Shown here one piece after another: positions 5,732-10,203 of a stretch of 10,203 nucleotides of DNA. The stretch lies in NCBI GenBank assembly GCA_003509305.1, contig DOMU01000114.1:1-10203 (forward strand), written 5' to 3'. This stretch comes from Desulfobulbaceae bacterium (lineage in GTDB: Bacteria; Desulfobacterota; Desulfobulbia; Desulfobulbales; Desulfocapsaceae). A program made the position numbers and the translations under genes. Each line of letters starts with the position of its first letter. The stretch's first letter is position 1. Under the pieces are notes generated by a model. The model had not been told where the DNA came from. It made no database searches and saw only the letters and a program-made list of their open reading frames with translations.

Positions 5732-7843
5732 TCACCAGTTCATATCAAGGGTGAGAAAAATGGCCCGTGGCCGTTGCATTGAGTAGGTGAAAAAGCCATT
5801 TTCATCGGGTACGCCCTGATTGCCGTAATTTTCCTCGTCGAAGATATTGGTGACATCCAGCATCAGTTTGTAGCGGTCGTTGAAACGCCAACTGAGCTGG
5901 GCATCGACGGTGGTTTTATTCTGGGCGTCATATTGGGCATTGACGCCGCTTGGCTGATCGCGTAACACCGCACCGCCTTCGTAACGCAATTTCAGCCACC
6001 CACCGAGACCGACAGGTGGCGCGTAGGCCAGCTCGGCGTTGGCGATGTGGGTTGGAACGTTTGTCAGACGACGGCCCGACATATCCATGGTTTCGGAGAA
6101 ATATGTGCGGTATTCAGCCTCTTGATAGGTATAATCGCCTTTGACACTCCAGTCGCCGGCAAACGTCACCTTGGCGTAGTTTTCGATACCGGTGCGACGA
6201 GTCTCTCCCGCGTAGTTGTAGACCTCGGTCATTGGATCATAGGTCCAGTCATTTGAGGTATCGATCAGGTAGCCGGTAGAGCCAAATTCAAGCCAGGTAA
6301 TGGGATTGGCGCGATACCCTACCTCGAACTGGTCGATTTTCCGCATTTCCGCATCCGCCTTGGTGAAAAAGGAGTTACTCCCGGCGGAAATACCACTCAT
6401 ACTTGGCAGGGAAAAACCGCGTCCATAGTTGGCGAACAACTCCAGATTATTGAGCGGCGCGTACAGAATGCCGGCTTTCGGGCTGAAAGCGTCCTGGGTC
6501 GTTGCCTCATAATGGGCGTTTGGCCCACCGCGCCTGCTGGCTGTGTTATTCGGCCCGGTATCCATATCGCCGGAAAAATTGTCATAGCGCAGGCCCGCCC
6601 GCAGCTTCAGCGGTTCGAGAATCTGGTATTCAACCTGACCGAACAGAGATGTTGTTACCAGGTTGAATTCATACTGGGTGTTCTGATCAGCGCGGGCGCG
6701 TCCACCGCCACGCACCAGATTCCAGATATTCTGAGATTCATCTTCATTAAGATAATCCAGACCCAGTGTCGCCGTGACGCCGCGTCCACCCAGCTTGCCG
6801 TCAAAATTGTAGGCCAGGCCCTGACCGAAAGCCTGGCGATGATTAGCCTGCTCGGTGGCGCTGGTGACGGCGCCCTGGCTATTGACACGGACGTCGTAGC
6901 GGCTGTTATCCAGGTCGGTGCCGAAGCCGTAGTAAGTCAGCTGTGAATTGGCGTTGAACATGTAGTTGGCCCAGATGCGCCCGTCGAAACGGTCACGCTC
7001 ACCGCCGTTACCGCTATCACCGTTGCCGGGGCCGTTGGCAATCGCCCTCTCCGGATTCCAGGTATTGGGAATGTAGCCGCCGGAATTCCACTCCGAGCGG
7101 TAGCCGCGCAGGTTGAGGCTGGCTGAAAATGCATCGGTGAAGTGGTAGGTCCAGCGTCCGGAGGCATTCTGACGCGTCCAGTCGGATTTATCGCGCCATC
7201 CGTCAGTCATGAATTGCTGAAAAGCGTAGACCTGGTCGAGTTTTCCGTTTAAAGCCGGTTGGGCGATGACAGCGGCGGTGTCCACGGTATTGTCTTCACC
7301 GTAACGCACATTCAGGCGATTGAAGTCTCCGCTTTTGTAACTCTGAAAAGCCATGACCCCTCCCTGGGCGTGGTTGCCGTACAGTACCGAGGCCGGCCCT
7401 TTGATAATTTCCACACTTTCGATTTCCAGAGGATTGATCAGGCCGGTATCGAAATACCCATCCGAGTGTCCGGTGTCATGCAGCGGGATACCATCCAGAG
7501 TCGAGGCCAGGCCACCACCGTGCGCCCCGGAAAAACCGCGCATCATCAACTGCGGCGCAATGCCATTTTCACCGTATTGCACAATGCTGACACCGGGGCT
7601 TTGTGTGGCCATGTCCAGAGGCTGGACGTACACCCGGTCGGTGATATCACTGTTTTCCAGTACTGTCGCCCCGGTCGATTGCAGCTCCTCACGGCGTACC
7701 GTGGCCCGTACTTCGATGGTTTCCAGACCGATTTCCTCCCGCTCGCTCTGTTGTGACTTTGCCTCCCCGTTGTTCGCCGCCGCCTGCCCCGATGGCAGTA
7801 GAACAAACAGCAGCGGTACAGCCAGAAGATACTTGTTTTTCAT
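5732..7843 (-). CDS. TonB-dependent outer-membrane receptor
   Basis: A 703-residue outer-membrane active transporter. Residues 1-22 or so are a signal peptide. A TonB box, ETIEVRAT, lies at 41-48 near the mature N-terminus, ready to bind TonB. The plug domain (about 55-170) shows QSPGVSIVQYGENG, LMMRGF, the DGIPL strand, and the VEIIKGPASVLYGNHAQGGV signature. The remainder is beta-barrel with alternating aromatic strands, and the last residues LTLDMNW end in Trp, the usual signal for barrel assembly. The plug is notably His/Asp-rich around 108-132 (AHGGG, LHDTGHSDGYFD), a possible ligand-contact region. It is not an obvious BtuB, FhuA or FecA. With DUF4198, ExbBD and TonB downstream, metal or metal-complex uptake is the best guess. 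An AAGGAG ribosome binding site (7849-7854) precedes the ATG, and a long terminator-bearing leader lies upstream. Confidence 0.95.
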   Translation of the reverse strand: MKNKYLLAVPLLFVLLPSGQAAANNGEAKSQQSEREEIGLETIEVRATVRREELQSTGATVLENSDITDRVYVQPLDMATQSPGVSIVQYGENGIAPQLMMRGFSGAHGGGLASTLDGIPLHDTGHSDGYFDTGLINPLEIESVEIIKGPASVLYGNHAQGGVMAFQSYKSGDFNRLNVRYGEDNTVDTAAVIAQPALNGKLDQVYAFQQFMTDGWRDKSDWTRQNASGRWTYHFTDAFSASLNLRGYRSEWNSGGYIPNTWNPERAIANGPGNGDSGNGGERDRFDGRIWANYMFNANSQLTYYGFGTDLDNSRYDVRVNSQGAVTSATEQANHRQAFGQGLAYNFDGKLGGRGVTATLGLDYLNEDESQNIWNLVRGGGRARADQNTQYEFNLVTTSLFGQVEYQILEPLKLRAGLRYDNFSGDMDTGPNNTASRRGGPNAHYEATTQDAFSPKAGILYAPLNNLELFANYGRGFSLPSMSGISAGSNSFFTKADAEMRKIDQFEVGYRANPITWLEFGSTGYLIDTSNDWTYDPMTEVYNYAGETRRTGIENYAKVTFAGDWSVKGDYTYQEAEYRTYFSETMDMSGRRLTNVPTHIANAELAYAPPVGLGGWLKLRYEGGAVLRDQPSGVNAQYDAQNKTTVDAQLSWRFNDRYKLMLDVTNIFDEENYGNQGVPDENGFFTYSMQRPRAIFLTLDMNW

Positions 7844-7888
7844 GCCTTCTCCTTTCTTTCACCATTTGATTTTGCGTCGGGATAATGG

Positions 7889-7919
7889 CAAAATAAAGGC
7901 TGGACAGGTTGTCCAGCCT
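7889..7919 (-). terminator. Intrinsic terminator (attenuator) in the receptor leader
   Basis: On the minus strand AGGCTGGACA and TGTCCAGCCT form a perfect 10-bp stem around a 3-base loop, immediately followed by TTATTTTG. This is a textbook intrinsic terminator. It lies between the likely receptor promoter and the receptor ribosome binding site, with only about 35 bases to that site. It would therefore stop receptor transcription unless it is prevented from folding, as in riboswitch or leader-peptide attenuation. Confidence 0.8.
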
Positions 7920-7928
7920 GTTCTTCCC

Positions 7929-7977
7929 GGGATGGCGTCGTCGCAACCGCCAAGAAGAGGCGACGTCATCCCTTTTT
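7929..7977. promoter_or_regulatory. Long leader hairpin, possible plus-strand terminator
   Basis: Arms 7929-7940 and 7961-7972 pair over 12 positions with a 20-base loop. On the plus strand the single irregular pair is a G-U wobble and TTTTT follows, so it could end antisense transcripts heading toward the YkgJ gene. On the minus strand the same pair is an A-C mismatch, and the element would be the stem just upstream of the attenuator. Inside the loop, CGCC and GGCG can form a smaller stem. Confidence 0.5.
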
Positions 7978-8088
7978 ATCCCGCGCCCACATCCCGGATA
8001 TTCTCCGGGAATTCCCCACAACTTTTCCTCGTACCGCCTTTTCCACGAATTTTGCCTGACGGGATTGGCCCACTATCTCTTTAATAGT

Positions 8089-8102
8089 TATTGAATTCAA
8101 TA
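8089..8102. promoter_or_regulatory. 14-bp perfect palindrome, possible operator
   Basis: TATTGAATTCAATA is its own reverse complement. It lies about 50 bases downstream of the predicted receptor transcription start. It could be a binding site for a dimeric regulator, or simply part of the leader. It does not match the Fur or NikR consensus that I know. Confidence 0.3.
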
Positions 8103-8155
8103 CGTTGCCGCGTAGGTAACGGCTCGTGCTCGTGCGTTATTTTGAAAATCGTGTT

Positions 8156-8184
8156 ACGATAAAGAAAGAAAAAGGCTACGTCAA
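8156..8184 (-). promoter_or_regulatory. Sigma70-type promoter for the receptor gene
   Basis: On the minus strand TTGACG (8184-8179), a 17-base spacer and TATCGT (8161-8156) give five of six and four of six consensus matches with ideal spacing. The predicted start site near 8149 implies a leader of about 305 nt. A small inverted repeat, ATCGT-GTT-ACGAT (8148-8160), overlaps the -10 element and start site and could be an operator half-site pair. Confidence 0.6.
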
Positions 8185-8318
8185 GGGGAAAAATACGATG
8201 TGAGAAAATTTCGTAATACGCGCCCCGGTCAACGGGGAAAAAGGTATTCTTTGAGTGGAACGAAATATGGGCTGTGGCCGAAGGAGGTTCGTCTTCTCGT
8301 CAAACAACCGTACATCAT

Positions 8319-8347
8319 TTGACAGTGACGAGGCTTCAGTTTAGTAT
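8319..8347 (+). promoter_or_regulatory. Sigma70-type promoter for the YkgJ-family gene
   Basis: TTGACA (8319-8324), a perfect -35, is followed by a 17-base spacer and TAGTAT (8342-8347). The start site would fall near 8354, leaving a leader of about 54 nt before the ATG at 8408. This argues against the in-frame GTG at 8351 being the translation start, because it would lie upstream of the transcript start. Confidence 0.65.
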
Positions 8348-8407
8348 CCTGTGGCGTTTGGTCCACGGCCCTTTCATCATTCCTATTATTTTATCAGAGC
8401 ATTCACC

Positions 8408-9334
8408 ATGGAGCATAGCGATAACGAGCCGCTGCAATTCGGCAAGGGCAACAATCCTTCGAACATCATGCCCCTGAAACTGACGCTGGACAGCAAAATC
8501 AAATTCCGTTGCTATCCCGGCGTATCGTGTTTCACCGCCTGCTGCGGCAACATCAAGATCATCCTGACTCCTTACGACATTTTACAACTGTCGCGCCGCC
8601 TGAATATGCCGCCGCATGAATTCGTCAGTGAGTACGCCGAGCCGGACTTTCTTGAACAGACCGATATGCCGGGCGTGCGCATAAAAATGCGGGCTGACGA
8701 CAACCGTTGCCCGTTCGTGACAAAAGAGGGCTGCACCGTCTATAGCGACCGGCCAACCGCCTGCCGTTACTATCCGATTGGCATGGCCGATTTCCACGAA
8801 GGCGGTCGCAAGGAGGAAGATGGCAAGGAAGTGCTTGGCGGCTACGATAAATTTTATTTCAAGGTGGTCGAAAAACACTGCAAAGGCCACCTGGAAGACA
8901 AGGAGTGGACGATTGCCGAGTGGCGCGCCGACCAAGGTGTCGATGTCCGCGACGAGATGAACAAGGAATGGTTGCGGCTGATTATGCGGCGAAAATCGCA
9001 TGGCCATCAGGCCAGCCTGTCCGAACAGGCGCAACGGATGTTCTTCATGGCCTCGACTGACCTGCCGTCTTTCCGCCGCTTCATCTTCGAAAGTTCATTT
9101 CTCGACACCTACGAGATGGATGCCGATCTCGTGGAAAAAATCAGGACCGACGACATTGAGCTGATGAAATTTTCCTTCGTCTATCTGGCCGCAACGCTGT
9201 TCGGCGCCCAGGGGCTGCGGATCAAGGAGGAAAAGGTTCAGGCCAAAGTGGCGGAAATCAAGCAGCGGCAAGACGAATCGGTTCTCGAAGCCATTCGTGA
9301 ATACGAGGAGATGAAGCAGGAACAGGCAAGATGA
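8408..9334 (+). CDS. YkgJ-family cysteine cluster protein
   Basis: A 308-residue, probably cytosolic protein with the CxxCxxCC-type cluster of the YkgJ (putative Zn- or Fe-binding) family. The pattern is C35-x5-C41-x3-C45-C46, then CPFVTKEGC (C101, C109) and the hallmark YSDRPTACRYYP (C119), plus HCKGH with C174. Eight cysteines are enough for an Fe-S cluster or zinc site, but the metal is unproven for the family. The C-terminal 40 or so residues (IKEEKVQAKVAEIKQRQ onward) are charged and helical, likely a coiled coil. The frame extends upstream to a GTG at 8351, but the ATG at 8408 fits the promoter better. Its ribosome binding site is poor; ATG 8468 (MPLKLTL) is an alternative just before the conserved part. 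It is divergent from the receptor locus, and a functional link is only suggested by position. Confidence 0.88.
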   Translation: MEHSDNEPLQFGKGNNPSNIMPLKLTLDSKIKFRCYPGVSCFTACCGNIKIILTPYDILQLSRRLNMPPHEFVSEYAEPDFLEQTDMPGVRIKMRADDNRCPFVTKEGCTVYSDRPTACRYYPIGMADFHEGGRKEEDGKEVLGGYDKFYFKVVEKHCKGHLEDKEWTIAEWRADQGVDVRDEMNKEWLRLIMRRKSHGHQASLSEQAQRMFFMASTDLPSFRRFIFESSFLDTYEMDADLVEKIRTDDIELMKFSFVYLAATLFGAQGLRIKEEKVQAKVAEIKQRQDESVLEAIREYEEMKQEQAR

Positions 9335-9342
9335 TCTTGTCT

Positions 9343-9372
9343 TGTATGGGCGGCCATACAACCGCCCATACA
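9343..9372. terminator. Convergent-gene terminator hairpin
   Basis: TGTATGGGCGG and CCGCCCATACA form a perfect 11-bp stem with an 8-base loop, 8 bases past the YkgJ stop and 9 bases past the stop of the convergent gene. On the plus strand the T-rich GATTAGATTTTATTCTTTT follows, so it mainly serves the YkgJ gene. A second, overlapping hairpin is possible: TGTATGG with CCATACA (9354-9360), 7 bp with a GCGG loop. Confidence 0.75.
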
Positions 9373-9381
9373 GATTAGATT

Positions 9382-9789
9382 TTATTCTTTTGCCTTTTCC
9401 GTTACGTCCGGCGACGTCACTTCGCGCAGTCCGTCTTTGCCCTTTTGCCACAGCTCCTTCGATTTGGCTTTGGTATCGTTCCAGGCCGCCTTCGATTTTT
9501 CCGCTACTTTTCCGCCTAGCTCTTCGGACGATTTTTGAGTTTTATCCAACCACGAACCACCCGCTTCCTTCGACTTTTCGTAAGCGCCCGCCGTCTCGGC
9601 CTTGGTTTTGTCCCAGGCGCTGGTGGCGCTCTCTTTGCTCGCCTGGCCGACAGCATCCACCGCTTCCTTCACCTTGCTTCCGGCCTCGCCCCAAGAAGTT
9701 TCCTCCGCTGGCGCTGTGGATGCGACGCCGAGAACAAGGCTGGCGGCAATCAGCACGGCAAACATTTTCACAGATTGCTTGCCGTTCAT
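9382..9789 (-). CDS. Exported Ala/Lys-rich protein with about 22-residue Trp-marked repeats
   Basis: A 135-residue protein that I do not recognise as a named family. Residues 1-28 look like a signal peptide (MNGKQSVKMFAVLIAASLVLG, ending near ASTAPA). The mature part is rich in Ala, Lys, Glu and Ser, with no Cys, and is predicted to be amphipathic helix or disordered. Three imperfect repeats follow: SAWDKTKAETAGAYEKSKEAG (57 on), SWLDKTQKSSEELGGKVAEK (79 on) and AAWNDTKAKSKELWQKGKDG (101 on), with Trp at 59, 80 and 103. The pattern resembles LEA-like or apolipoprotein-like amphipathic repeats, suggesting membrane or stress protection in the periplasm; this is inference. The ATG at 9789 is chosen because GGGGAAGG precedes it and the signal peptide starts there. 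A further in-frame ATG at 9852 would overlap the upstream gene. It follows the YgiW-like gene by 25 bases, probably one operon. Confidence 0.8.
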   Translation of the reverse strand: MNGKQSVKMFAVLIAASLVLGVASTAPAEETSWGEAGSKVKEAVDAVGQASKESATSAWDKTKAETAGAYEKSKEAGGSWLDKTQKSSEELGGKVAEKSKAAWNDTKAKSKELWQKGKDGLREVTSPDVTEKAKE

Positions 9790-9814
9790 GGCCTTCCCCT
9801 CTGGTTTATGGGTT

Positions 9815-10203
9815 TCATTGTTTCGTGATTCGCTCGACATCAATCTCGACATTCAGCCAATCGCGGTCAACCTCGCCGTCCAGCCGAACCGTATCAGTGG
9901 GAGCGACGTTCTGGCCGTTCCATTTATTGGTGTCAATATCGACGTTGACCGAACCGGTCTGATCACTAAACAGATAGATATCACCGCCGATATGCCGGAC
10001 AATGTTGCCGACCAGGGAGATCGGCGTATCATCGCGCATGTCCAGCGCCTCTTTTACTGTCGATGTCGCCGGGCCGGGGCCGGTGAAACCACCACCCGTC
10101 GCCGGTTGCGCCACCGTCGGACCATTAAAGGCGGCTCCGACCGGGGAAGAGACCAGAAGCGCTGTGGCCAGCGCCAGCATACCCACACATTTTGATTTCG
10201 CTG
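9815..10203 (-). CDS. YgiW/YdeI-family periplasmic BOF (OB-fold) stress protein, 5' end outside window
   Basis: The visible 129 or so codons match the bacterial OB-fold family typified by E. coli YgiW: GGFTGPGP, then VKEALDMRDDTPISLVGNIV, IYLFSDQTGSVNVDIDTNKW, and GEVDRDWLNVEIDVERI near the end. Family members are small periplasmic proteins linked to stress tolerance (peroxide, cationic peptides, metals). The frame continues open to the window edge with AKSKC before the hydrophobic stretch MLALATALLVSS, so the Lys-rich start of the signal peptide, and the real start codon, lie beyond position 10203; the GTG at 10186 is unlikely to be the start. The signal peptide probably ends near PVGA. The gene is followed after 25 bases by the repeat-rich exported protein. 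Confidence 0.93.
   Translation of the reverse strand, partial: AKSKCVGMLALATALLVSSPVGAAFNGPTVAQPATGGGFTGPGPATSTVKEALDMRDDTPISLVGNIVRHIGGDIYLFSDQTGSVNVDIDTNKWNGQNVAPTDTVRLDGEVDRDWLNVEIDVERITKQ

Larger units (their letters stand above)
7844..8149 (-). promoter_or_regulatory. Structured 5' leader of the receptor transcript (about 305 nt)
   Basis: Between the predicted start site near 8149 and the receptor ATG the leader holds, in order: an imperfect stem TAACG..CGTTA; a 14-bp palindrome (8089-8102); a 7-bp stem TCCCGGA/TCCGGGA with 5-base loop (7992-8010); the 12-position stem at 7929-7972; and the terminator at 7889-7919. Two short overlapping frames are also present: an 8-codon frame (7966-7992, MWARDKKG) with GGAG 10 bases upstream, joined by ATGA to a 36-codon frame (7859-7969) that runs through the terminator. 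I could not match it to a known riboswitch class. No alternative pairing that would act as antiterminator was found by eye. Confidence 0.5.

Noticed and set aside
7897..8020. Resemblance of the receptor leader to a cobalamin riboswitch (GGGAA, then GGAGAATATCC, and an ACCTG near the 3' end)
   Set aside because: The similarity is limited to short stretches. The invariant core after the stem (the ACTG/CCCGC-ACTGT region) and a proper 3' B12 box are not there, and the ACCTG lies in the loop of a perfect terminator hairpin. The receptor is also not BtuB-like.
7353..8084. Long plus-strand open frame antisense to the receptor gene and leader
   Set aside because: It is the shadow of a well-supported receptor gene, with no family motif and no ribosome binding site.
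8267..8344. Small plus-strand frame MGCGRRRFVF.. of 25 codons upstream of the YkgJ gene
   Set aside because: It ends inside the -10 element of the predicted promoter, has no well-placed ribosome binding site and no recognisable content.
8351..8407. Longer YkgJ-family start at GTG 8351
   Set aside because: The strong promoter at 8319-8347 would start transcription at about 8354, after this GTG, and the 19 extra residues look non-coding.

Overview
The window is ordinary bacterial chromosome with dense coding and moderately high GC content. It looks like a Gammaproteobacterium. Evidence for that is a YgiW/BOF-type periplasmic protein very close to the enterobacterial family, a proteobacterial TonB/ExbB/ExbD set, and GpsA and PlsY of standard proteobacterial type. 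The species cannot be named from the sequence. No tRNA, rRNA, CRISPR array, insertion sequence or phage gene was seen.

Layout. (1) 1-1485: the 3' part of gpsA (+) meets plsY (-) tail to tail with a 4-base gap. These are two consecutive steps of phospholipid synthesis: making glycerol-3-phosphate, then acylating it. (2) 1697-3043 (-): a GH3/NagZ-like glycosidase whose catalytic domain sits behind three predicted membrane helices, so it is probably periplasmic rather than cytosolic. (3) 3247-7843 (-): a complete one-strand TonB uptake locus. In transcription order it holds a TonB-dependent outer-membrane receptor, a periplasmic DUF4198 protein whose mature form should begin with histidine, a previously uncalled 22-codon His-rich small ORF, then exbB, exbD and tonB with overlapping stops and starts. 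The substrate is not shown directly, but the DUF4198 partner and the His-rich peptide point to a metal ion or metal complex. (4) 7844-8407: a 564-base divergent regulatory region. It has a good sigma70-type promoter for each direction. The receptor transcript would carry a leader of about 305 nt that ends in a perfect intrinsic-terminator hairpin just before the receptor's ribosome binding site. (5) 8408-9334 (+): a YkgJ-family cysteine-cluster protein. (6) 9382-10203 (-): two exported proteins in tandem, a YgiW/BOF-fold protein cut by the window end and an alanine/lysine-rich protein with Trp-marked repeats of about 22 residues.

How it works together: the receptor would bind its ligand at the cell surface, ExbB/ExbD/TonB would energise transport using the proton gradient, and the DUF4198 protein (with or without the His-rich peptide) would handle the ligand in the periplasm. 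The long leader with a terminator suggests that receptor expression is controlled by premature termination. The most notable items are this leader, the His-rich small ORF, the membrane-anchored GH3 enzyme and the 22-residue-repeat exported protein.
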